From assembly GCA_964036045.1 (NCBI GenBank), contig OZ038381.1:117139790-117203789 (forward strand): a stretch of DNA of 64,000 nucleotides, given 5' to 3'. Made by a program: the position numbers and the translations under genes. Below the pieces are notes generated by a model. That model saw only the letters and a list, made by a program, of their open reading frames with translations, ran no database searches and was not told the origin of the DNA. Positions within the stretch are counted from its first letter, which is position 1; every line of letters begins with the position of its first letter. This document shows, piece after piece, positions 32,601-43,242 of this stretch. Source of the DNA: Eutreptiella sp. 'Long Island Sound 2002'. Its lineage: Eukaryota; Euglenozoa; Euglenophyceae; Eutreptiales; Eutreptiaceae.

Positions 32601-35229
32601 GCTGCTCCGCCAGGTATTTTGTTGTGCGTTCAAGCGCTGATCTAGGGAAGCGTTCTAGCGTTGATTTAGGTAGCACGATCGGTCGCTAAAAAGTTGCTGG
32701 AACGCCGCTAGAACGGTTGCCTAAAACGCCGCTAGAACGCTCTTGCGTTTTTTGTAGCAACAACAGACGACGGAGATGCTAGCGCAGGTGATGGCGGCGC
32801 ACGAACCGGCCGAGCAGGCGCTGCAGGCCGAGCAGGCCGAGGCCAAGCCCACGGCCGCGGCCGAGGCCAAGCCCAAGCCCCCCCCCCTCGCCAAGCCCAA
32901 GGGCAAGCCCCAACCCCAAGCCCCACATCCACAGTCGCCACCCCTTCACCTGTTGGCCGCCAAGAAGTCGGCGAAGGCGGCCCCGGGGCACACGGAGGTG
33001 GAGGAAATGCGGGGGGGGCTGCGAGGTCTCTCGGCTTCACTCGTAGCTCGGAAGGGGGCAAATGCCAAGCTGGAGAGCAAGGTCTCCCAATGGGAGACCA
33101 AGCTAATGAAGTTGCAGGTGATGGGGGATGAGGACCGGATCCGCATGGCGGAGCAATCGCTATGCAAGGCGAACGAGAAGGTGGAGGAGAAAGAGGAGGC
33201 GATTGAGACGCTGGATCGCAGTGTGCGCAGGATGGAGACAATTTTGCCGGCAGAGGTGGATAAGGTGAAGGCCGAGGAGGTGGAGGAGGTGGTGGAAGTG
33301 GAGGTGGAGGCGGAGGAGATGGTGGAGGAGACGGTGGAGGAGGAGGTGGAGGCGAAGGTGGTGGTGGAGACGGCGGTGGGGGGGGGGGGGGGGGGCAGTG
33401 GCTCAGGTATTTGTTGCGGTCCAGGGATGCGGGGGCCATCCAGGACCTACCATGGGACCCGGCCATACTGGCTGGCCCCCAACCCCCTAACGTGGACCAC
33501 CCCCTCCCTGTCGCCCCGGAGAGTCCGGTTCGGACGCTCCGGTTTTTGTTGCAGCGGGTGCAACACCGGCTGTTCGGGGGGGGGGGGGGGGTATGGGTGG
33601 ACGAGGGGGGGGGGTCCACTTGGACAAGCCCCTGCCCTTGGGGGAGGTCCGAGGGTGGTGGGGGCGGCAACGGGAGTTGCCGGGGAAGAAATGGGGGAGA
33701 CGTGCCCCCGCATGAAAACGGGGGTGAAGATGTTCGAGTTGGCGCAACTCAACCTCTTCACCCCCGAGAGGAAAAACGGGAGGCCACCCACTAGCAATTC
33801 ATCGCCAACTGTTGGCAGGGGCTGGGCTTGGGGGGGATGGAGTATGGGGCGAGGACCTGGACCTGGACGCTGACCTGGTCGGCGCCGATGGACATGGGGG
33901 GGTTCTACCCGGAGTTGGCGAACCGCGGGGCGTAAGCCGGGATGGTGCACGGCATCGCCTCCGAGCACAAGTCCAAGCCCAAGCCCGCCGCTATCCCCGC
34001 AATTTGGCCCCCCCCATAGCCGTAACCCCCCCCAACCCCCGGGACGCCTTTGCCAGGGCCCCGGGGGCCATCTCCCCTGCCCTGGACCGCCAAGGCACGG
34101 TATGCTGACCGCGTTCTAGCATTGATCTAGTGAACTGTTCTAGCGCTGATCTAGCCGACGCCATCGCCGCCGCTAGAACGCCGCTAGAACAGTTGCCTAG
34201 AACGCCGCTACAATGCAGCTGCATTATGTTTCTGTTTCTAGGTTGTCAGCGTGCAAACGTGTGGAGCCGACCCCCGCGGGGTGCGCGTGGAGGGGCACGA
34301 TGGCGGAGGCCGACCGCGCCTCGTGGGGGTCACCGAGTTGGGCCGGATGATGGGGACTGACCCCAATTTGGCCCTCTCAGCGTTGGACGGTTTGGGTAGG
34401 TGGGAGGCAGACAGGAGTGCGGGGGGCATTGACTTGCAGCGCAAGGGTTGGGTGAGGGTGCAGGATCGGGCGGGCGAGACTAGCAGCAAACGCAGCAGCA
34501 GCAGCAGCAGCAGCACCAACCGCCGGGAGATGACATCCCCCCCGGGGCACCCAAACCCAACCCCCCCCCCCCAAGGCTCCCAAGAAAAAACCTCGCTTCG
34601 AGAGTAGCGAGGAAGGCGCCCCCCCCCACCCCCCTGAAGTCCAGCAGACTCAGCCCAAGGCGAAGCCCAAGCCCAAGCGCAAGGGCAAGGGCAACATCAC
34701 CCCCCCCTCAAAACCCCAAGCACCCCCCTTGCAAGATAGGGGCCGGGACCCCTATGGGAATGTGCCGTGTGTGGAGGACACCCGGTATGTCCCTTGGGCG
34801 GCGGGGGGCAATGGAAGGGCCTTGGGCCAAGTGACGATGTTGGGGGATTGGGATCAGGAGTTGGACCCGGGGGAGTGGTGGGTGGTGTTGCAGGGGTCCA
34901 ATGGGGAGGGGGGGAAGAAGGGGAAGAAGAGGAAGCGGGAGAAAGAGGGGGGCACCTTCCGGGTGCCGGGGGGGCTCCTCTTCCGCACTAGGGAGGACGC
35001 GGAGGCCCACCTCCGGGAGGCCTTGGGTTAGGGGGACAACGGGGACAACGGGGATGATTGGGATGACGAGGGGGACGAGGGTGGCGACAAGGGGGAGGGG
35101 CATAACAAGGGGGGTGAGGTGGGGGGTGACAAGGGCGGTGAGAAGGAAGGGGACACTGGGGGGGGTGACAAGGGGGATGCCGGGAGCAAGGATGAGCCCC
35201 GGCAACCCCCCACCACGCAAGAGGGGTAA
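32575..35229 (+). CDS. Transposon A ORF2, multi-domain protein, three exons
   Basis: Exon 1 32575-32613 (MASKDLIEQLLRQ), intron 32614-32757, exon 2 32758-34099, intron 34100-34241, exon 3 from 34242. Exon 2: Ala/Gln/Pro/Lys-rich start, coiled coil about residues 80-190 of the exon (LESKVSQWETKLMKL, VEEKEEAIETLDRS), acidic Val/Glu run, then after a G-run shift LPWDPAILAGPQPPNVD and TLRFLLQRVQHRL. Exon 3: VRVEGHDGGGRPRLVGVTEL, a poly-Ser run from AGC repeats, KAPKKK-FESS-like linker, RDPYGNVPCVEDTRYVPW, LGDWDQELDPGEWWVVLQ and TFRVPGGLLFRTREDAEAHL, then an acidic Gly/Asp tail after a TAG, ending PPTTQEG-TAA. If TAR is sense the frame goes on to TGA at 35422. Role unknown. Confidence 0.6.
32614..32757 (+). 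other. Intron 1 of transposon A ORF2
   Basis: GTATTTTG to TTTTTTGTAG, 144 bp, the same length as its B counterpart (43279-43422). Repeats of gttctagcg-like and cgctagaacg units form a hairpin. Confidence 0.85.
34100..34241 (+). other. Intron 2 of transposon A ORF2
   Basis: GTATGCTG to TTTCTAG, 142 bp, between GGCACG and GTTGTCAGC. Filled with gttctagc...gatctag and gctagaacgccgctagaac units. Same position in B and C. Confidence 0.9.
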
Positions 35230-35788
35230 ACTCCGTGTTGTGACTCGCGAATGGGGGCCTCGGGGGGCAGGGGGGCTAATCGGGCTAATCGGGCTAATCG
35301 GGCTAACCCACCTCCAAGTGACCGGGCGCCGGCCCGCCAAGTGACCTTCCAAGTGACCTATGGCGTGCGTGGGGGGGCTAACTGGGCTAACCAAGGGGTG
35401 GGGGGGGAACCCGGCGCTATGTGAGTTCAGTCCAGCATCGGGACTCTCTGACTGGCCACGGCTGGCCATGGTAGCCGGGGCAGCTTCTCTTTGAGGAGGG
35501 GCGGAGCATTCATATATATTGTTGTAGCAGCGTTCTAGCGAACCGTTCTAGGGGTGCTCTAGCGGCGCTCTACAACGCCGCTAGAACCAAAAATTTTTGG
35601 ACTCCGAAATTAGGTGAAAACAATGAAACTGTGAAAAAAAGCTATGGGCCCCCTAGTACGGATAGGGAGGTTAGACACCTTACCTCCCCCCCCCCCGGGG
35701 GGGGTATCCCCCTCTTTATTTCGTTCTAACCACTCTAGCGGCGTCTAGGATAGAACAAGATCGGGTCTTTTTGCGTGTACCAAGGGTT

Positions 35789-36990
35789 GTGGTGCGGGGT
35801 AATGGGCAACTGTGCGCCCGTGGGAGTTGGTCGATTGGTCTAGTGAACCTTGGGGTAAAGGCGAGAACACCTGCCTCCATATGCGTCGTCAGCATGGGTG
35901 TCAAGGGGGACAAGGATATGGTTCCCCTGGGCCAAAATTGGGATCAACATCTACAAGTTTGTAGTCTGCATTTTCGTGTTCAAATGTTGTTCATAATTTG
36001 CCTCTTCATAAATCGAAAATACCGTTACCCCTCCCCAGCAAAGCCCCCCGTGCCGAGAAACCCAAAGCGCCCCCCCTAACCACCCACCCAAACCCACCAA
36101 ACCTAGAACGGGCCCCAGTGGCAGGGCCAAGTTGTTCGGGTCGGGCACCTTGTCGCCGTCGGAACACGCACTCCCCCACGGAAACGGGAAGGAGGTGAAG
36201 CAGAGGCAGCAGCAGCAGCATCAGCGCAAGCTGCGTGAGGAACCCCCGTCTTTGGAGGGGCATGAGCCACGTGACCCCTTGCTTGGTGCACAGATTTTTG
36301 TGCCCTACACCGATGGTGTCGAATTGGGGGTTGTGACCTCCGTTGTGGAGGGAGGGAGAGTTTAAGTTGAGCACCCAAGGGAAAAGCAGATGCTTCGGGT
36401 TGAGAGGCATCTGTGCTCTGCCTCTTATGCTGCAGCAGTGACCCATTGGGTGCAGCAGGAATCTAATCTAAAGGGCTGTAATGCTCGTAAACACATAGTG
36501 CCATTGTGGCTGCTCACGGTCAGCAACAAACTTGAGCACGCGCACAGATATTCTAGTGATATTGATGTCCTGCTTTGCAGACAAGGTCTTTTTAGGCATA
36601 CCAAGGGTCGCCCGTAGTGCACCCATGTAACACGTCGAACTCCGGGTTCCAACCATTTAACAACTTCTCAAAATGGGGGGCTTCCGCACCACGGCTTGGT
36701 GCAACACATCCCAACTGAGGTCTTTGCACGCCAGCACCCCTACCGTGTACGAGAGGGGGCTTACAGACAGAAGGGGCCTTGGGGGAGAAGCAGTCGAGCC
36801 ACCTGTCCCACAGCCGATAATCACGGACATGGTCGCTGACACATGGGTGCTGAAGAGTCACATGCTACATCCGGAGTGCAATTTTAAGCGGTGTGACTAT
36901 TTTCGCCTCACACCACTCCACAACATCACCACTTTTCTCGCACTTCACTGGGACATCGTCGACAATATCCGGCAGGGCCCTTGGTAAAGG
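35789..36990 (+). pseudogene. Relic E: continuation after transposon A
   Basis: 35789-35960 continues the ORF1-type frame: VVRGNGQLCARGSWSIGLVN, VVSMGVKGDKDMVPL. Then gtttgtag begins a probable intron ending ctccccag near 36038. Downstream, a frame reads LFGSGTLSPSEHALPHG, a Gln run, IFVPYTDGVELGVVTSVVEG, then across TAA (36363-36365) VEHPREKQMLRVERHLCS, and across TAG (36615-36617) CTHVTRRTPGSNH to a TGA near 36836. A second plus frame (36673-36987: VLKSHMLHPECNFKRCDYF) overlaps the end. Product unknown. Confidence 0.5.
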
Positions 36991-37124
36991 TCAACATCGC
37001 CAGCATGTCTTGTGACTGCCATGATGCCTTGCATGTCACGTTTCCTCAATATTGCCCGCTTTGCCGTTTTTGCATTTTGGCCTTTTTGTGCTTAAACTAG
37101 TTAGAACCGGGCAGGGCCCTGCTG

Positions 37125-37249
37125 GTAGCAAGGGTTATTGCGCGATAATTTAGTTATTGCGGGGGTTATCGCAGTAGCTATCGGACGAAAGCTAGTTATC
37201 GCGGAGGTTATCGCGGTTACTTTCATTTTGTTTCATGGTTCCCCTCTTT
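37125..37249 (+). repeat. gttatcgcgg repeat, probable intron with its own motif
   Basis: Five or more variants of gttatcgcgg/gttattgcg in about 90 bp, followed by a pyrimidine-rich tract and an acceptor (ctttgtcttag). Its architecture is like the motif-filled introns of A-D, but with a fourth motif. An open plus frame follows (37250-37450). Confidence 0.5.
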
Positions 37250-37614
37250 GTCTTAGGTCTCCAAAATGGTAACATGGCCCTTGCCGCTGCCCATGCTTCG
37301 CATGAGCACAATCAAAAGCTCCTTGGGATTCGTCGCCTTGGCGGACGTCATGGGGTTACGATCGGTGACACCCGGGTAAGGCGCCGTGTGGCGAGTCGCT
37401 TTGAGAAGGGTGTGGACTTTGGACACACCATCCATCGTTCCATTTCATGATCAAAGACACCGACCCCCTAGTTCTCAGCAACTACATCTTTGAGTTGTTG
37501 GAGGTAAATCCTAGGGTTGGTGGATTTTTGATCCAGCTGCAGCCCAGAAAGTGGAGGCAGCGGCGGAGTCTGTCACGGCCCACGCCGAGAAGCTTCGGGG
37601 ACGAAGAGGATCCT

Positions 37615-38022
37615 CTATGTGAGCAGGAGGAATGGGGAACGGAAAGGGAGAGAGTAGATGGGGAGGGTCTCCTTTGCAGATTGCCGGGTGTCAAACAGGA
37701 ACAACTTCCTCTTGGCCGTGTCCTTGTGCCAAGCCTCCTTGCTGAAGGTGGGGGGCGAAGCGGAGGCTGGCAGAGGGGTTGCCATCCAGCTGTTCGGCGG
37801 CCATGTAGTGGCTGTGGATGCGGGCGTGTTAGCTGGGCATGCGGGTGGGACCGGCTCACTAAGGAACCCATAGTCCCCGGGGGTGGGCTGCAGGTGGAAG
37901 GCGGTGATGATGGGATTGCGGCGCACCGTCTCCGAGAGGAGGTCCAATAGACGCATGGGTCTCTTTCGAGGAGGACGGACTTGGTGATGCGCACCCGGCA
38001 AATGGTGGTAACGGCTAGCCAA
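37615..38022 (-). CDS. Hypothetical ORF, 135 codons
   Basis: Composition is protein-like in part (MRLLDLLSETVRRNPIITAF, KEAWHKDTAKRKLFLFDTRQ). The overlapping minus frame 37482-38168 is Pro/Ser/Arg-rich and less convincing. No domain recognised, no clear neighbour relation. Confidence 0.3.
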   Translation of the reverse strand: MASRYHHLPGAHHQVRPPRKRPMRLLDLLSETVRRNPIITAFHLQPTPGDYGFLSEPVPPACPANTPASTATTWPPNSWMATPLPASASPPTFSKEAWHKDTAKRKLFLFDTRQSAKETLPIYSLPFRSPFLLLT

Positions 38023-38174
38023 GTCACGGCGGTAGCGGTGACAGCAGCAGTGTCATGCAAGGCCTGCGCATCGGGACGCGAGCAACCACGTGTGCCGGTG
38101 TGGTAAGCGACAACGTTGACGCAATAAGTCGCCAAAGGGACAGTCGGACATGGCGACACAAGCGACATAGGAAG

Positions 38175-38320
38175 GGTGGTTTGTGGTCACGAAGGGGGGG
38201 GATCCTGTGCAGGAAGGGGTCCAAGACGCGTCTAGGAAGGGGGATTCCTACAAAGAATGGGTCCGAGAAATGTCTAGGAAGGGTCTAGGAAGGGTTTCCT
38301 AGGGGGGTTCCTACCCAACC
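38175..38320. repeat. Short repeats of ctaggaaggg
   Basis: At least four copies of tctaggaaggg or aggaaggggtcc within 150 bp, resembling the cluster at 27990-28145. Confidence 0.6.
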
Positions 38321-41048
38321 AAAGTTGATCCGCTTGGCCCCGCCCGGGGCCCAGGATAGTTGCTTTACACGAATTTTGACACCATAAACGTTCTACCGTA
38401 CTTTAGCCATGCGATAACACCTCATTTTTTTTGGGGGGGGGTTCCTAGCCCACTTTCCTTGGCAGCACCGCAATTTATGTGGCCGAATCATCCTTGCATG
38501 TGATGACCACAACTAGGCTTGAAGTTTCAGCATTATCTAAAGGAACGTGTCGTGTTTAAACACATTTCTTCCTTTCGAAATGGCCCAAGGTATCATTTCA
38601 TGTGCACGAAAGAACCCTCCTATTGGAACACCCTTGTCACCCTGGGCCATTAGCATTGACCCAATATAGACCCACACATTGTGTCGTGTGTCCCACATAA
38701 CGTACCTCATCACTGCATCCTGCAGCATATTGTAAAAGAAGTGGGACGACATTTTACTCATTTTGTCACGTGATTCATCACCTCCCTTCGCCACGCCAAA
38801 TCACAACGAGTGGAACACGGACGACTGCCCACCCAAGCAAGGGAGAAAAACTATGCTCCCTTTGTGAGGGAACAAACACGTGGTAGGGCATGTGGTGAGT
38901 TTAGGAGCGAAGACAACAACCAACAAAGAGCGACGCGGGTGCTACAGCAGTGATCACACGATGCCAACGTTCCTCATTTTGTATCTGTGCACATGACTCG
39001 TGAACTCCAAAAAAAAAACGGTACTTGTTGTTCGAAAAAGGGGGTGCTCACTGCGTGCAACTACCTCGACCACTTGCGACCCATGAGAAGATTTATGTAC
39101 ACGTCTAGCGATGGCATAACGCATGCACTCCCTTGGGCCCGCCCTCCCTCTCTCCCTCCCTCCCTCCCTCCCTCTCTCCCTACAAATGTGCACTCCATTC
39201 ATGCACAAAATACTAGCATTGGCAATGGCTCTTTTGCTCCGTGTAAGCACAAGTGGTTGGTGGCAAGGAACTTTGGCCTTTCGCCGCTGAGCATGATCAA
39301 CAGGCACCTTGTTAGCTTCCATTGGATCTCGTGTATACTGCCCGTGAACACTCACCATATAACTACGAAGTAAAGGCCCAAAGGGGGGGTCTCGCGTCTG
39401 CATGGAAGATTGGCAGTTGAGTAAAAACGGCATTTTGCATGCGCAAAAACCCGCCCTTTGCATTTCCCAAAAACCGAGTAAAATCCCTTAAAAATAGAAC
39501 TTGGCCCAGGGACCCCAAGGAAAGAGTGAAGGTAGTGGTGGGGGCCTACAGTGCATGTCCTCAATCGGAAACCAATGCCAATTTCATATTGCTTTTGGAC
39601 GAAAATGGTGTTTTCCACCACTTCCTCAATTTTACCGAGTTTTTGCCTCCTTTTTTGTCCATGTCTTTCAAGGTAGTAGGGTTTGCAACCTCGGATTACT
39701 CACAAATGCTTTTGAGGCTAAATCAAAACAATGGGGGAATGTGTAGACTGGCTCACTGGAGAAACCACAGGTATTAACTTGAACAATTCCATGTGCCTGG
39801 CATGGCGGCGGCGGAACGGTCACGTACCTTGAGAGTAATCAACGTATCTTGACTCATGTTAAAGCTTTGACCTTGCGCTATGGAGTGCACATTGCTCACT
39901 GGTGGTGCCCCCTCTAATGCCACCAAACGGCGGTTCACAACTCAGAAACAATACGTCGTAGTTATGCTCACCATCAGATGCAACAACCTCGTCGTGATCA
40001 TTGTTGCTTTTGGGTGAACTTGAGCTAGAAGTTGAACTAGCGCTCAAGCTAGAAATAGAGCTTAGTTGTGATGCTCAACAAGTGGACGTATAATGACGAA
40101 GGCTGCGACGCTTGTCTTGGAGATGTAAACTTTGGCAAATCCTACAATGGGTACGGATTAGCGCCGTGTATACTATGGGGTTCACCACTTGTGTACAGAA
40201 AGGGTACAAATTTGTACTCCACTAGTGCTTTGGACCCTCGTTTCTTTGGGGGTGCCCATGGTCGCAAGCGGTCGCAAGCGGTGGCAGGCACTTGAGATCC
40301 CCTTCTTCTTGCCAAAACCGCCTTTTTTGAGGCCTCGGTTGAAGCGTACTATGTGTTGGGGGCCCTCTACGCACATATTTGCTGGTGCTCTTTGGCATGA
40401 AACTTGTTTTGACAAGAAACTAAGGGCACTTAAGCCCGCTGCTTCTACCTCCTAACCAAGGCTATTGTATGTATCTTGGCCTACTTGCGCGGGCCCCGAG
40501 CTGCTCTCCGAAAAAAGCCCCAAATTAATATCACGTGCTCCCTGCTCTAACCGGAATTCGGCATTATTCAATTTATTAGTACTTGCTGTTGAACATATCT
40601 TGATTTTGTCATGTGTGAAATTTGCACATTATATCTTTTTCTGCATCCGTGTTTTGTGCTTGGTTGCTGCCTTTCCGTCGCCAGCAAGACCGGAGATAGC
40701 TAAAAACATATGAATGCTACGAGGTTAGCCGAGGCACATCAATGATTGATTGGAGCGTCCGTCTAACTTTTGGTTATTGCCCACCACTTTTCTGTGGAGT
40801 TTTTCACCTTTTCTGGCCAACGAACAAATGAGGAGGCAGAGAGCATGTATTTGAATGTTGGTGTGGATGCAAAGTCAAGTGAGTTTTAGGGTTCGGGTTA
40901 GCTCCCTCCTAGGTGTGGCGATATCAATGCAACTCCTCTTCTGACTGAAAATGGCCCATCGTCATCAAAATTCGTGCAATGGTTAGCCAAACATTGCGGC
41001 GAAAACACCCGCATGGCCAACAGGTGTCGTTCAAATCACAAGTGGTGA
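38321..41048. other. No gene supported; dispersed-repeat fragment and CCCT microsatellite
   Basis: 38800-39010 is a copy of part of the dispersed unit at 57310-57500 and 58315-58510 (shares gtagggcatgtggtgag and caaccaacaaagagcgac). A tccctccctccctccc run lies at 39146-39181. Remaining frames are short. Just left of transposon B (40955-41050), an open frame without start (FKSQVVKRCLRDVARPRW across the insertion site) would be restored by removing B with one AA copy, so B may sit in an exon. Confidence 0.45.
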
Positions 41049-41276
41049 AACCCTTGGTACACGCTAGAAGACCCCATCTCGTTCTAGCCTAGAACGCTCT
41101 AGCTAGAACGTTCTAGCCTATATTAGATCAATACTAGAACGATATAATGTCTACCAACATATCCCAATTTCTTCATTGTTCCGTGCGTGCGTGCGTGCAT
41201 GCTTGCTGGCTATTGTCCGTAGTGCATTGTTCCATGCTTCCTTCTTTCCCGCTTAGATATTGCACATTTCTTTGCA

Positions 41277-43232
41277 ATAAAACGCCCCGCCACTACCCCC
41301 CTTGCTCCCTCCTCACCCGGGAAGGATACTTCCCTCTTGTCTAAAGCACTACGGGAGTTGAGTGGGGCCTCAAACCTCAAGGATGAGCGGGTGGGCCATT
41401 ACTTGGCCACGTGGGCGCTATCATGCCCCCTAGCACGGCGGCAATTCACCAACGCCGTCCAACATGTGAACTCCGCCACTTCTACCCAAACCACGGGTGA
41501 GGCATGCAAGGCCGCCATTGAGGCATACACCGCCTCCCTACTTCCCCCCACCGCCATGTGTGAACTAGTGCTCAACATGAGGGCCCCCAAGTCCTCGTCG
41601 AGGACCCTTTCGGAGTTCTACACGCTCCGTAAGTTGGAGTATCACCGCACCGTCCCTAGTGGCCCCTACTCCCGTCCATTTTGTACCGAGGGGGCTTTCC
41701 AAGCCCGGTGGAAGGAGTTGGTCACCCCGGTGCAATTGGATGACCCCGTTGCCACGGTGTTGCCCAACGCCACCGGGATCTCATGGCCCTTCGCCTCATG
41801 GGTCACATACATCCTCTCCCGGCCGGGCTTGGTGCGGTCAATCAACCGCACCTTCCCGTGGACGTTCATCGTCCGGGGAGATGCCTACCCCGTGGCCGGG
41901 GGCAATTGGACCCAACTCACCATCTCCTTGGCCAACTTCGAGCGCTTGGCCCGCTCCCCAGCGGGCCTTTGGGTGTTGAGCATGGCCAATTGCGATGACA
42001 AGGCCATGGAGACGCTTGGGACGTTGTGGAACAGCAATTGGGAGGTACTCCTCTCACCTAGTACCTTCCACTCGTTCTAGTTTTGATCTAGTCGGCCTCA
42101 AACACCGCTCGCTAGACGCTAGATTGGACTAGACTAGAACGAAATTAACCACCCCCCATGTCTCGTGTTTAGGTGATTCAAGATATCATCGACACGGGGC
42201 TGGTCCAATGGGGGGCCTCCAAGGAGGAGGCAAAGGTGATCCTCGGGGGGGGGTCAACCGTGGACGCGACGGGTGATCGGGGTGTCCACATGCCCCCGAG
42301 CGGGCTCCATGTTGAATGAGGGCATATGGAATGCCCCAACGAAGACTTGGGAGGGTAGTGCTAACCCCCGGACCATGGAGGGTGATGAGGCCAACTACAC
42401 GGCCTTCCTCCTTGGGACGCCGTCCTTGCAAGCCGACGGCTGCAGTACGCAGCCCATTTTGAAATTGCCGCGTGCCTGGGACGTCTTGTGCATTTTGCAC
42501 TTGACAACGGCCATGGGCCGCTTGTTGGGGGAGCTTGTCGATCGGGAGGCTGGGTTGGTCACCCCTGCGCTCCGTCGAGACCTGCAGGTTCTCTTGTCGG
42601 AGAGGCGTGCAGGTTGGGGCGTTTATGGGTCAGCATCCCCGGATGGGGAGGTGACGGCCAATTTTTTTGACGCATGGCCGGATATTGCTAAATGCCTCGG
42701 CATTAGGCCAAGCATGGCCAAGTACAAGGCCATCGCGAACATGTGGGACCTGCTGCAGGCCCTTTATTGTACATATCAGGGCCCTAACCCATTGAATTGT
42801 GATGCTGGTGCGCGCGATTTCCGGCGACACTGCACTGCTCGAACAGCATCATGGTATCTACTAAGCCTTGAGCAGGATGTAGATACCATGTTGCAGAACA
42901 TTAAGCCGTTTGGCCTGGCTATGTTCTCCGCTGACATTTCGGAAAGCATTAACCGCTTTCTGAAACATGGTCACAACGAGCACAGCAACCGGGGGGGGGG
43001 GGGGGGCTGTCGGGTGGAGGGGGTGGACGAGGTGTCGGGTCGTCAATTGTCGGCCATCCACAGGGAGGCCAATGTGCAAGCGCAGTGCATGACATGGTTG
43101 CTCGCGTACTTTGACGTGTCGTGGGTTGTGCATGGGGGGCCGCGGTCGCAAGTGCCATGCTTGGGCAGGGATGCCATGGAGGTAAGGAGGGGCCAGGGTC
43201 ACATGCAGGCTCCCCTGGACCAGAATATTTGA
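41277..43232 (+). CDS. Transposon B ORF1, candidate transposase, two exons
   Basis: The codon aligned with the ATG of A is ATA (41277-41279), so the start is lost. Exon 1 runs to 42044 without stops: LRELSGASNLKDERVGHYLA, LVLNMRAPKSSSRTLSEFY, TFIVRGDAYPVAGGNWTQL, MANCDDKAMETLG. Intron 42045-42172. Exon 2 from 42173 has one extra base in a G9 run (about 42245-42253), then GSMLNEGIWN, VLCILHLTTAMGRLL, ASPDGEVTANFFDAWPDIAK, YLLSLEQDVDTML, ISESINRFLKHGHNEHSN, ending TGA at 43230-43232. The RGD and GDK/DDK acidic residues, CxxH (CILH) and the E of SESIN are the candidate catalytic set, conserved in A, C and mostly D. Mobilises this family by inference. Confidence 0.8.
42045..42172 (+). other. Intron of transposon B ORF1
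   Basis: GGGAG|GTACTC to GTGTTTAG|GTG, 128 bp, containing cgttctagttttgatctag and ctagactagaacg. Canonical ends, conserved position in A, C and D. Confidence 0.9.
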
Positions 43233-43242
43233 ATCCAAGTGG

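Larger units (their letters stand above)
30417..35786 (+). mobile_element. Transposon A, complete ends, CCCTTGGT family
   Basis: Left end CCCTTGGTACACGCTAGAAG; right end is the inverted match, ending tttgcgtgtaccaaggg. TIR match extends about 45 bp through agacccaatcttgttcta. Flanked by TT at 30415-30416 and 35787-35788. Removing A with one TT restores the E frame across the site (TF-VVRGNG). Same size and gene order as B. Subterminal and intronic sequence consists of gttctagcg / cgctagaac palindromes. Confidence 0.92.

Noticed and set aside
32770-33670. Minus-strand proline-rich ORF in transposon A
   Set aside because: Antisense of the acidic coiled-coil exon; its composition mirrors GAG/GTG codons of the plus-strand gene.
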